Source: Oscillospiraceae bacterium (GTDB taxonomy: Bacteria; Bacillota; Clostridia; Oscillospirales; Ruminococcaceae). Taken from it: a stretch of DNA of 53,777 nt. The notes beneath the pieces are model-generated. The model was not told the DNA's origin. It saw only the letters and a program-made list of their open reading frames with translations, and did no database searches. The position numbers were made by a program, and so were the translations under genes. Positions 1-6,635 of this stretch are shown here, one piece after another; within the stretch, counting starts at the first letter, position 1; each line of letters starts with the position of its first letter. The stretch covers positions 1 through 53,777 of the forward strand of contig JAGHIE010000006.1 in NCBI GenBank assembly GCA_017887325.1, given 5' to 3'.

Positions 1-102
1 TATAGTGCATTTCTCCTTTCGTATGCCCCGTTTTTTTGCGGGGTAAAAATTGTGTTTTTTCCTTTATTTATCACAGTTTCTAGGTACTATGACATGTATA
101 CG

Positions 103-233
103 CAGGGCGGTGTTACATATACGCCCTGTACGGAACGCCTAAAGGCGTTCCCTTTCTGACTGTGCCTGCCCCGTTCTTAACGCTCACGAGCCTTGTAAGG
201 CTCGTGGCTAAACGGGACAGCCCCAGTCAGAAA
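103..233. other. Highly folded non-coding block, possible ICE single-strand origin or oriT region
   Basis: Four inverted repeats lie in a row. CAGGGCG at 103-109 pairs with 122-128. GGAACGCC at 132-139 pairs with 144-151. A nested structure follows: TTTCTGACTG 153-162 pairs with 224-233, CCCGTT 170-175 with 211-216, and CACGAGCCTT 185-194 with AAGGCTCGTG 197-206. A TAGCGT hexamer, the consensus of the CS-6 box of ssoA-type single-strand origins, lies at 324-329. The block is more GC-rich than its surroundings and precedes an XRE regulator with Tn916-family genes further on. Stem-loops plus CS-6 are known from single-strand origins of rolling-circle plasmids and from ICEs; the assignment here is inference. 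An oriT or a structured RNA are alternatives. A further short GC hairpin sits at 25-43. No gene is visible in 1-460. Confidence 0.4.
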
Positions 234-470
234 CACAGTTTTCGGTCTGATAGTCCATGCCTATTCATGCTATCAAAGCGAAAACAACTCTTTTCCATGC
301 TTACTCAAGCTTGTAATTGACCCTAGCGTGCTTAATCACTTTATCTGATACGATAATAACTCCATTAGAATTACTTGTCAAGATATTTTTCTTGACTTTT
401 CGCAAAATAATAAGTATGATAGGCTTATAAAAGGACGAAAAAGCAGAGAAAGGAGAAGTTATGTTAAGTT

Positions 471-1106
471 ATGGAGAGTTATATAAAGAAAATGAGTTTT
501 TTAGGAGAGAACATACAGACTATAAGAAAACACAGGAAAATGAAACAGCAGGAGCTTGCGGACGCTATCGGTATCAATATGCAGAGCCTTTCCAAGATTG
601 AACGAGGGGTAAACTATCCGACCTTTGACACACTGGAAAAGATAATGGACGTGCTGGAAGTAACGCCCAATGAATTATTATCGGGGGAATGGAAGTTTGT
701 TCAGCAGGCGGAAAAGGAAGTATGCCAGTTTCTAAGGACAGAAGAACGCCTAAACGCAGAGTTGAAACATGGACACTATGATAACTTCTTTGACAGTGAG
801 GAAGAATGGCTGGAATATGAATTGGAGCAGTTGCGGAAATATATCACAGACTATATCAACGGAAAGGAGATACAAGCGTCCGACCTTTACCCTATCAAGG
901 AATTTATCCAGCATTTGAAGTTTCAAAAAGTATTAGCCCGTTATGATGATTTATACAGCATGGATATGTTTGGAGAAAGCACAGACGGACACAAATACGG
1001 AACACCTTATCAGGTTGTGAAAAGGATAAACCCAAACTCAAAAGAAGATAGGGAGCTTTTACGGGAAATATTAAAGAACAGTCATTTTGACAACGAGGAC
1101 GAGTAA
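471..1106 (+). CDS. XRE-family helix-turn-helix regulator of an integrative element
   Basis: Cytoplasmic DNA-binding regulator. The first 70 residues form an HTH_3 (Cro/CI) domain, recognisable by QQELADAIGI, the recognition helix MQSLSKIERG and the following LEVTPNELL. The remaining 140 residues are acidic and helical and I do not recognise a catalytic domain. Genes of this type occur in Tn916/Tn1549-like elements and probably control transfer or maintenance. The start is uncertain. The best ribosome binding site (AGGAG 451-455) serves ATG 461, which opens a different frame ending at 601. ATG 471 is 15 bases from it, and ATG 492 (protein starting MSFLGEN) is preceded by GGAGAG at 473-478. 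Either the upstream ORF is a translationally coupled leader or one base has been lost near the 5' end. A strong terminator follows. Confidence 0.8.
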   Translation: MESYIKKMSFLGENIQTIRKHRKMKQQELADAIGINMQSLSKIERGVNYPTFDTLEKIMDVLEVTPNELLSGEWKFVQQAEKEVCQFLRTEERLNAELKHGHYDNFFDSEEEWLEYELEQLRKYITDYINGKEIQASDLYPIKEFIQHLKFQKVLARYDDLYSMDMFGESTDGHKYGTPYQVVKRINPNSKEDRELLREILKNSHFDNEDE

Positions 1107-1138
1107 TCTTTTTCCTCTTTGCGGAAGATACAGCAAAC

Positions 1139-1209
1139 AAAAAGCCCAGATCAAGAGTGCAAGCACCACTTCTGAAGAAGTGGCAGGCTCTTGACAGGGC
1201 TTTTTCTTT
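1139..1209 (+). terminator. Intrinsic terminator after the XRE regulator
   Basis: A long interrupted hairpin: AGCCC, TCAAGAG and CCACTTC on the left pair with GAAGTGG, CTCTTGA and GGGCT on the right, followed by TTTTTC. It closes the XRE transcription unit. Confidence 0.8.
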
Positions 1210-1243
1210 TCTGTGCTGAATAATCAAGAGGAAGAAAGGGAAA

Positions 1244-1342
1244 ATGTGTCAAAAACTTATCGACAACCAGACAAAAGCAACACAGATTTCACAGTATGAG
1301 CTTACGCTTCATAAAGACGGAAACTGGAAGATTGAAAAATAA
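1244..1342 (+). CDS. 32-residue ORF, possible C-terminal remnant of a conjugation protein
   Basis: A short ORF with a fair ribosome binding site (GAGGAAGAAAGGG just upstream) encodes MCQKLIDN...WKIEK. Its second half (YELTLHKDGNWKIEK) resembles the final beta-strands of NTF2-like domains such as those ending TcpC/Orf13-type conjugation proteins, in which a gene fragment would be left after cargo insertion or deletion. That reading is inference from a very short sequence. It may instead be untranslated. Confidence 0.3.
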   Translation: MCQKLIDNQTKATQISQYELTLHKDGNWKIEK

Positions 1343-1358
1343 TTTCTATATGTGTATT

Positions 1359-1404
1359 TGAATAAATTTTATTCATTGACTTTCTGGAAGTTCTTTGCTA
1401 ATGT
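1359..1404 (+). promoter_or_regulatory. Promoter and perfect 17-bp operator of the TetR gene
   Basis: The palindrome TGAATAAATTTTATTCA (1359-1375) directly abuts a -35 TTGACT (1376-1381). A 17-base spacer leads to -10 TAATGT (1399-1404). The same palindrome, with A instead of T in the middle, recurs at 2034-2050 before the neighbouring reductase gene, so it is the likely binding site of the TetR protein encoded here (autoregulation). Confidence 0.75.
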
Positions 1405-1423
1405 ATATATGGAGGTGATAACA

Positions 1424-1990
1424 ATAGCAAGGATTAGTAAAGACCCAGAAAGTCGAAAAATGGATATTTTAGAAACTGCTATGGAATTATTTGCTACTAA
1501 AGGATACGAACAAACATCAATGCTGGATATTTCAAAAAAAATGAATGTATCGCAAGGATTATGCTATAGATACTTTTCTTCTAAAGTGGAAATATATGAG
1601 GAAGCATTAGAATATTATACAGATTGTGGTGTTGCGGCTTTTAAAAAGGTCATCTGTTCTTCAGATAAGACCATTAGAGAACGTATAATAGAAATGTTTA
1701 ATGTGGGTAAGCAAAATAAAGATAATAGTGTGTTTCATAAATTCTACAATTTACCACAAAATCGACTTTTTCACGAACAGGTATTATTGACATTGAACAG
1801 AAAACTTCTTCCTATTATAATTAAAGAGTTAGATAATGCCGTAAAGCAAGGGGAAATTCATATACAGAACACAAGTGCTATCGCCTCGTTTTGTTTATAT
1901 GGACAATTAGGAGTATGGTATGACACTACTATAGATGATAAAACTAAAGAAGAAGTAACAAAAGAACTAATAATAAAAATAATAAATTAG
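1424..1990 (+). CDS. TetR/AcrR-family transcriptional repressor
   Basis: Ligand-responsive repressor. The N-terminal TetR_N domain (about residues 10-60) is clear: ILETAMELFATKGYEQTSM, ISKKMNVSQGLCYRYFSSK, then the start of helix 4. The remaining 120 residues are the variable ligand-binding and dimerisation part. The start is unusual. GGAGGT (1411-1416) lies where the transcript should begin and points at an ATA codon (1424), giving the usual TetR opening M-A-R-I-S-K. The in-frame ATG at 1409 overlaps the ribosome binding site and the next ATG is at 1460. The gene is followed 82 bases later by the reductase gene, which carries the same operator, so the two form a small regulated cassette. The inducer is unknown. 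Confidence 0.82.
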   Translation: MARISKDPESRKMDILETAMELFATKGYEQTSMLDISKKMNVSQGLCYRYFSSKVEIYEEALEYYTDCGVAAFKKVICSSDKTIRERIIEMFNVGKQNKDNSVFHKFYNLPQNRLFHEQVLLTLNRKLLPIIIKELDNAVKQGEIHIQNTSAIASFCLYGQLGVWYDTTIDDKTKEEVTKELIIKIIN

Positions 1991-1993
1991 TAA

Positions 1994-2050
1994 ATTCTCC
2001 CCTTAATATGGGGAGAAAATTTTGAAAAACAAATGAATAAAATTTATTCA
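1994..2050 (+). promoter_or_regulatory. Hairpin, promoter and second TetR operator before the reductase gene
   Basis: CTCCCC/GGGGAG (1997-2015) followed by AAAATTTT is a weak terminator for the TetR gene. TTGAAA (2022-2027), a 17-base spacer and TATTCA (2045-2050) can serve as promoter. The perfect palindrome TGAATAAAATTTATTCA (2034-2050) covers the -10 and spacer, so bound repressor would block RNA polymerase. Confidence 0.65.
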
Positions 2051-2072
2051 TTCAAGGAAAGGATTATAGATT

Positions 2073-3014
2073 ATGAAAATTTTAGTTTATGGTGCTGGGA
2101 CTATAGGACTTACTTACGCATGGTTATTATCACCAAACAATCAAGTAGATGTTTTTATCCGCAAAAAGTCCATACGAAACTACTCTCCTACGGTTAATCT
2201 TTCAATAAAAGACTTAAGAAAAAACGATAAGGCTTATAAAAAGTACAGTTATTCACCTAATTATGTTACAGAGATTGTTAAAAAATACGATTTAATAATA
2301 GTTGCAGTTAATAGTTCACAAACAACTAATGTAATGAAAGAATTATCCATATTAAAAGAAAAGGGTATTATCTTAATTTTACAAAATAACTGGAATATTG
2401 AAGAAAAACTACAGCCTTATTTCCAACTTTCGGAATGTATTATAGGGTTTCCTTCTTCAATAGGTGGAGGAAGAAATCACACTGGAATTACCGCGATTAT
2501 TTTTAAAGAAGCAACTATCTTGGGAGTGGACGAAAGTTTTAATCATGCACAGATACAAGAAATTGAACATTTGTTTTCAAATATTGATTTACCTACGAAA
2601 AAAGTATTCAATATAGCATCTTGGCTTCGAGTACATTCTTTACAACAAGCTATTGCATCTGGAGCAATATTAAAAGCGGGTGGATTTGAACAATTAAAAA
2701 GAAGCCAAAACGATATAAAGAGTATGCTTTTAGCATGGAGAGAGGGCATACAATTATGCGAAAAATTAGGAATATCAACCAAAAATTATTTTCCAGTACG
2801 ATATTTGTTTTTACCTTGCAACATAGTAGCATTTATCATAAAAAGCATATTTAATAAACCAGATACGACTGTAATGATAACTGGACACATGAAGCATGGT
2901 TTAAACGAGTGGATAGATGAATATTGGGAAATTTTAAATACTGCTAAAGAGGTCAATTTTCCTATGCCTGTATGGACTTCTTATCAAAAGTATGTTGAAA
3001 ACTATCAAAAGTAA
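2073..3014 (+). CDS. ApbA/PanE-like ketopantoate reductase family oxidoreductase
   Basis: The N-terminal Rossmann domain starts MKILVYGAGTIGLTYAWLL, a GxGxxG NAD(P)-binding motif, and continues with the family's DLIIVAVNSSQT and ILILQNNW strands. The C-terminal helical domain (about 180-310) is divergent. The length of 313 residues fits the ApbA/PanE family, whose reference member reduces 2-dehydropantoate to pantoate in CoA synthesis. Here the gene is under a dedicated TetR operator on an element remnant, and the pantoate-site residues are not convincingly conserved, so an NAD(P)H-dependent reduction of another carbonyl compound, or a detoxification role, is as likely as pantothenate synthesis. 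Ribosome binding site: AAGGAAAGGA upstream. Confidence 0.72.
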   Translation: MKILVYGAGTIGLTYAWLLSPNNQVDVFIRKKSIRNYSPTVNLSIKDLRKNDKAYKKYSYSPNYVTEIVKKYDLIIVAVNSSQTTNVMKELSILKEKGIILILQNNWNIEEKLQPYFQLSECIIGFPSSIGGGRNHTGITAIIFKEATILGVDESFNHAQIQEIEHLFSNIDLPTKKVFNIASWLRVHSLQQAIASGAILKAGGFEQLKRSQNDIKSMLLAWREGIQLCEKLGISTKNYFPVRYLFLPCNIVAFIIKSIFNKPDTTVMITGHMKHGLNEWIDEYWEILNTAKEVNFPMPVWTSYQKYVENYQK

Positions 3015-3056
3015 ATATCTGATATGTTGGAAAATTATAGTATAGAGGGAGCAATA

Positions 3057-3280
3057 ATGATTAGATTGAAAAAATAGGATATGAAAAAAACTTAAAAGCT
3101 GGTGCAAAGGCAAGTGGTATTACGGTATCAGAACTGTATGAAACAATGCAAGCGAATATTGATGAAGCTATGAACAACATTGACCCAGAAGTGCAGGAAA
3201 ACTTTAAGAAATGTTTTGGAAACAAGCTACCTACACCAGAGGAACATATTTATACCATTACCAAAAAGACAATGGGTTAA
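3057..3280 (+). pseudogene. Small element gene with a one-base frameshift in a poly-A run
   Basis: ATG at 3057 follows GAGGGAG and opens MIRLKK, then stops at TAG 3075. One extra A in the run 3069-3074 would join this start to an open frame of 71 codons (3065-3280) that reads [15 protein letters not shown]... and ends KKTMG. The protein would be about 74 residues and mainly helical. I do not recognise its function. The joined frame has good codon use, which suggests a gene that has recently lost one base, is phase-variable, or contains a sequencing error. It is the third gene of the TetR/reductase group, 42 bases after the reductase. Confidence 0.5.
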
Positions 3281-3390
3281 TCATTCTATGCTGTAAGGGG
3301 GCATGAACTATGAAGCGTTTTAAGTATAGAAGCAAACAATCACGTCCAGTTTAACAGTAAATCTTTAACAACTGAATATACAGCTTTAGA

Positions 3391-3428
3391 AGCTCGTACA
3401 GACAATAAGTTTTGTGCGAGCTTTTTTC
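3391..3428 (+). terminator. Intrinsic terminator before the Orf7-like gene
   Basis: AGCTCG (3391-3396) pairs with CGAGCT (3417-3422), followed by TTTTTT. Between 3281 and 3390 only tiny ORFs with start codons are visible and no gene is called. Confidence 0.65.
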
Positions 3429-3509
3429 ATGTCCTCTTTTCCGTATTTCCAAAAGGTATAAGCGGTATTCCGTTTATATATTTCAATTTTGCGGAAAGGA
3501 GGTGAGATT

Positions 3510-3929
3510 ATGAAACTATCTTCTTTTGAGGAAATTATCAGATTACAGTTTAATGCTTATATGATGATAACGATGAAAGGTATTGTCCGTTATCGCAGGA
3601 AACAACGTGCAAGGCGTTTGGAGTGTGAAGCACTGTTTTGTGAAATTCCAGAAATAAAGCAGAATAGTCAAAGTAATTATGATAGTTATTCCTTTGAGTT
3701 TTCTGTATTTCAAGTATGGAATTTCTCAATCAAGGTATCTGATGAAAAATTAGGTACAGCTTTACGCAAGTTATCTGAAAAGCAACGTAACTACATCTTG
3801 TTGTACTATTTTCAAGATATGCGGGACAGAGAGATTGCGGAGGTTTACCATGTATCACGTTCTTCTGTAAGCTGTACGAGAAGCAGAGGATTACAAAAAT
3901 TAAAAGCGTTGATGAATGAAAGGAAGTAA
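3510..3929 (+). CDS. Tn916 Orf7-like sigma-70 region 4 protein
   Basis: A 139-residue protein with a sigma-70 region 4 helix-turn-helix in its last 60 residues: LRKLSEKQRNYILLYYFQDM, then REIAEVYHVSRSSVSCTRSRGLQKLK. In Tn916-type elements the orf7-orf8 pair lies upstream of xis and int and drives transcription of the transfer genes. The chosen start ATG 3510 has the very strong site GGAAAGGAGGTGAG; the frame could be extended to a TTG at 3489 but that would lie within the ribosome binding site. It is followed five bases later by the Orf8-like gene. With most transfer genes absent from this window its targets may be gone. Confidence 0.85.
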   Translation: MKLSSFEEIIRLQFNAYMMITMKGIVRYRRKQRARRLECEALFCEIPEIKQNSQSNYDSYSFEFSVFQVWNFSIKVSDEKLGTALRKLSEKQRNYILLYYFQDMRDREIAEVYHVSRSSVSCTRSRGLQKLKALMNERK

Positions 3930-3934
3930 AGGAA

Positions 3935-4171
3935 ATGGCAAAAGATTATGGTTATCCTGCTTATGAGAAGATTGTCAAAGCGTCCAGCGGTAACGAACAG
4001 GCAATCAAAGAGATTTTAAGGTTTTATGACGGCTACATATCAAAATTGTGCTTGCGTCCATTCTACCATGAAAACGGAAAGGTCAGCATGAGGATAGACG
4101 AGGAATTAAAAGGCGAAGTACAAACGGAGCTTATGAAAGCTATGTTGAGATTTCAACTCAAAGTGAAATAG
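3935..4171 (+). CDS. Tn916 Orf8-like helix-turn-helix protein
   Basis: A 78-residue helix-turn-helix_16 type protein (MAKDYGYPAYEKIVKASSG..., FYDGYISKLCLRPFY). It is the usual partner of the Orf7-like sigma factor in Tn916, Tn5801 and related elements, and is spaced five bases behind it here. In the intact elements orf10, xis and int follow. None of these is present: the next coding sequence is a phage-type gene on the other strand. Confidence 0.8.
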   Translation: MAKDYGYPAYEKIVKASSGNEQAIKEILRFYDGYISKLCLRPFYHENGKVSMRIDEELKGEVQTELMKAMLRFQLKVK

Positions 4172-4188
4172 CATTGTAACCACGAGAA

Positions 4189-4226
4189 AAGGGAGATACA
4201 CGTTTTTGTGCAATCTCCCTTGCTCT
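4189..4226 (+). terminator. Terminator-like hairpin after Orf8
   Basis: AAGGGAGAT (4189-4197) pairs perfectly with ATCTCCCTT (4213-4221), followed by GCTCTTTTC. It ends the Orf7-Orf8 unit. Confidence 0.65.
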
Positions 4227-4255
4227 TTTCTGCCATATCAAGGCTCATTCAATCA

Positions 4256-4277
4256 TGGTAAATTCGTGGTAAAATGG
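4256..4277 (+). repeat. Two integrase arm-site-like repeats near the presumed right end of the element
   Basis: TGGTAAATTC (4256-4265) is followed at once by GTGGTAAAATGG (4266-4277). They resemble the DR2 arm sites bound by the N-terminal domain of Tn916 integrase (core like GTAGTAAATTC). Base composition falls to host level after about 4300, so the element end probably lies in 4280-4330. I see nothing else in 4280-4501 apart from AT-rich sequence. Confidence 0.35.
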
Positions 4278-4501
4278 TTGCTTTTTTAGTTGATGAATAG
4301 TCCTTAAATACTGTATTTATGCGGATAATCAGATTTTTAATATCAAGTTTCATATGAAATATTTATTACTATTATTAAACCTTTATAATGAATATATTAC
4401 AATAATTCTAACTAAAACATAAAATGACAGTATTCTCTTAATAAATAGATTGAAAATAAAATCTAAAAAAATTCATACAAAAACTTTTAATAATAAAAAT
4501 A

Positions 4502-6415
4502 CTATGGTGTATATGTCAATCTACAACCTATAATTCTTAAATAATTTACCCCTGTATAATAGTAATGCATATAGTATCCTCCCGCAAAGGTATTATCTGA
4601 CCAACCACCACCATGCATTGCTATTGTACTTCCTTTAGATATAATATTTTGATAAAAATAATCACCTACTGGTAGTTTGTCATTACCTACTGTTTCACTA
4701 GGAATAAACAACCAATCAAAGTTTTTATCATAACCAAAAGCAGATATATATCCATTTTTCCCTGCAATATTTATGTTTGTTTGTACATAAGAATCATCAG
4801 AGAATATAGAAATATTTCCTATATCGTCATTGTATATCTTTATTTTATCTACATAACACCAAATATTACCATAAAAATTTTCTTCGCCTCTATAAGATAT
4901 TGCATTATTTTGATCAGTCCCAGTAGCATTACCTAAGCTTGATGTCATTCCAGTTTTTTCACTGTCATTTCCTTCTCCTAATTTATTAACAACACCTACG
5001 CCTATCTTATCTTGCATATTAAAATAAGCATACTCTATTAAAAATAGAAGTTGTGTACAAGATATACTTTGTATTGTTGAAATACTCCAGCCTGTTCCCC
5101 TATTGTTTGCTAATTTAATCGCATTATCTATTGTCAATCTTTGTGCTCTGCCACTACAAGGCTTTACATTGGCAACAGAACAAAGTTTATCACTGTTGAA
5201 ATCTGATATTTGTTCGTCTGATTCTAAATATAAGTTATCTGATATATCATATACAGATCCCTCATATGCAGACAAATATATTTTATCTTTTTCTACACCA
5301 TTTAAAACAAATGCTGGATGAATTTTAAATCCATCATATTGTTTATCAGATATATAATATCTTACTTTTCTTAAATGGTATCCTTTTCCATTTTCAAAAG
5401 GCTCTAACTCTAATGGTACAACCTTATAATAAAATTTGGGTTGCTCAATCATTACTTGAACAATAGTCCCAATAGGATAGGTTTTATTATCTCCTATTGT
5501 AACTTCTTGCGTTAATTTACCTGTTTCAGAATAACTTTTATCACCATAGTATGCTATAATTACACCATCATCAGTAACATTACATCTTTTTCTTTTATAA
5601 GCGTTAATATTATCAAAATCAGTACCATTTTTTAAATATTTAGCTCCTGCTAATCTAGTAAATTTATTATTTTTAAAGTCAACTTCAACACCATATATAT
5701 CATTTTCTGAGTATCCTATATAGGATTTTATATCATTAATATCTAATTGTAAATCATTAAAATCTTCTTGTATCTGTACTAAATTATCAGCTTGTTCTTT
5801 TGCATAATCTCCTTGTTTTTTTGCGTATTCTGCTTGTTCTTTTGCATTTTGAGTTTGCAATTCATTATCTGCTATAATTTCTTTAGATTTATTCTCTATT
5901 TGCTTAAAAGTACTAATTCTGCTAAGTTCATTTTCTTGTCTTAATTCTTCATTTTCAGATACTTTTTGTTCTAATGATGACATATCATTTATTAAATTAT
6001 CAGCTTTATTTATTATATTTATAATACTTGAATATTCATCACTGACTTTTATTTTTTCAGTATCCAAAGAATTTACTAATACATTTACATAAAATATTGA
6101 TGTAAATACTACTACTTCATTTTGTGACAATATTATTTCACAACTTAATAATCCAGCTGTTGATAAATCACTTTCTGTCAGTACAATTTTAATCTTGTCA
6201 TTTTCTATTATTGCATCTGATAAATTTTGCGTACCATCTGCCCTTACAATACAATATTTAGCTTTTATTCCATCTAAGTGAATATTTTTATTTTCATTTT
6301 GTATTGTAACCATAAATATATTTGATAAATTATTACCACATTTTACATTAAATCTCTGATTACAAATTTCTCCATTTAAATTTAATATAACATCATTTAT
6401 TAATTCTAATGGCAT
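4502..6415 (-). CDS. Orphan phage baseplate-type protein: BppU N-terminus, coiled coil, C-type-lectin-like C-terminus
   Basis: 637 residues, no signal peptide. Residues 1-120 match the BppU N-terminal domain of phage baseplate upper proteins (two-layer beta domain with FMVTIQNENK... and a final SIFYVNVLVNS strand). Residues 135-235 are a coiled coil with AKEQAEYAKKQGDYAKEQ repeats, as in trimeric tail fibres. Residues 240-637 end in a C-type-lectin/FGE-like fold with SYRGEENFYGNIWCYVD and a terminal GGGWSDNTFAGG...GCRLTYTP segment, the layout of DGR-diversified receptor-binding proteins. No other phage gene is nearby and no reverse transcriptase is seen. Ribosome binding site AAAGGAGGATAAT precedes ATG 6415. 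The gene is separated from the polysaccharide operon by a terminator and so is its own unit. It may be a prophage relic or a domesticated adhesin. Confidence 0.78.
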   Translation of the reverse strand: MPLELINDVILNLNGEICNQRFNVKCGNNLSNIFMVTIQNENKNIHLDGIKAKYCIVRADGTQNLSDAIIENDKIKIVLTESDLSTAGLLSCEIILSQNEVVVFTSIFYVNVLVNSLDTEKIKVSDEYSSIINIINKADNLINDMSSLEQKVSENEELRQENELSRISTFKQIENKSKEIIADNELQTQNAKEQAEYAKKQGDYAKEQADNLVQIQEDFNDLQLDINDIKSYIGYSENDIYGVEVDFKNNKFTRLAGAKYLKNGTDFDNINAYKRKRCNVTDDGVIIAYYGDKSYSETGKLTQEVTIGDNKTYPIGTIVQVMIEQPKFYYKVVPLELEPFENGKGYHLRKVRYYISDKQYDGFKIHPAFVLNGVEKDKIYLSAYEGSVYDISDNLYLESDEQISDFNSDKLCSVANVKPCSGRAQRLTIDNAIKLANNRGTGWSISTIQSISCTQLLFLIEYAYFNMQDKIGVGVVNKLGEGNDSEKTGMTSSLGNATGTDQNNAISYRGEENFYGNIWCYVDKIKIYNDDIGNISIFSDDSYVQTNINIAGKNGYISAFGYDKNFDWLFIPSETVGNDKLPVGDYFYQNIISKGSTIAMHGGGWSDNTFAGGYYMHYYYTGVNYLRIIGCRLTYTP

Positions 6416-6445
6416 ATTATCCTCCTTTTAATTTATTTAATTTGT

Positions 6446-6494
6446 ATATATTATAAAATTAGTTCAATATTTTTGAACTAATTTTATAATATAT
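6446..6494. repeat. Perfect 22-bp inverted repeat in the leader of the BppU-lectin gene
   Basis: The arms at 6446-6467 and 6473-6494 are exact reverse complements around a five-base loop (TATTT). No U-run follows on either strand, so it is not an ordinary terminator. It lies 31 bases upstream of ATG 6415 in the 220-base intergenic region and could be an operator or an mRNA stem near the ribosome binding site. Confidence 0.75.
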
Positions 6495-6587
6495 GATTTT
6501 ATTGTAATTGTCAATATATATTTTCAATTATATTGAATTTAATGTAAATTAATTCAAATATATGCAAATACTTAATTAACAAAAATA

Positions 6588-6620
6588 AAAAAGTAGTTGT
6601 AATTTATACAACTACTTTTT
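6588..6620 (-). terminator. Terminator of the polysaccharide operon
   Basis: GTAGTTGTA (6593-6601) pairs with TACAACTAC (6607-6615), flanked by A and T runs so it can work in both directions. It lies 16 bases behind the flippase gene and marks the end of the long minus-strand operon. Confidence 0.85.
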
Positions 6621-6635
6621 ATAACAACTTAAAAT

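Noticed and set aside
904-1227. 107-codon minus-strand frame over the end of the XRE gene
   Set aside because: It overlaps the XRE coding region and the terminator hairpin and shows no ribosome binding site or recognisable domain.
2073-3014. Assignment as panE (pantothenate synthesis)
   Set aside because: Only the NAD(P)-binding half is convincing; the gene lies in a TetR-regulated element cassette with no pan genes, so the family name is kept but not the gene symbol.
4502-6415. Interpretation as a polysaccharide-modifying enzyme because it is next to the capsule operon
   Set aside because: BppU domain, coiled coil and lectin-like end are of phage type, and a terminator separates it from the operon.
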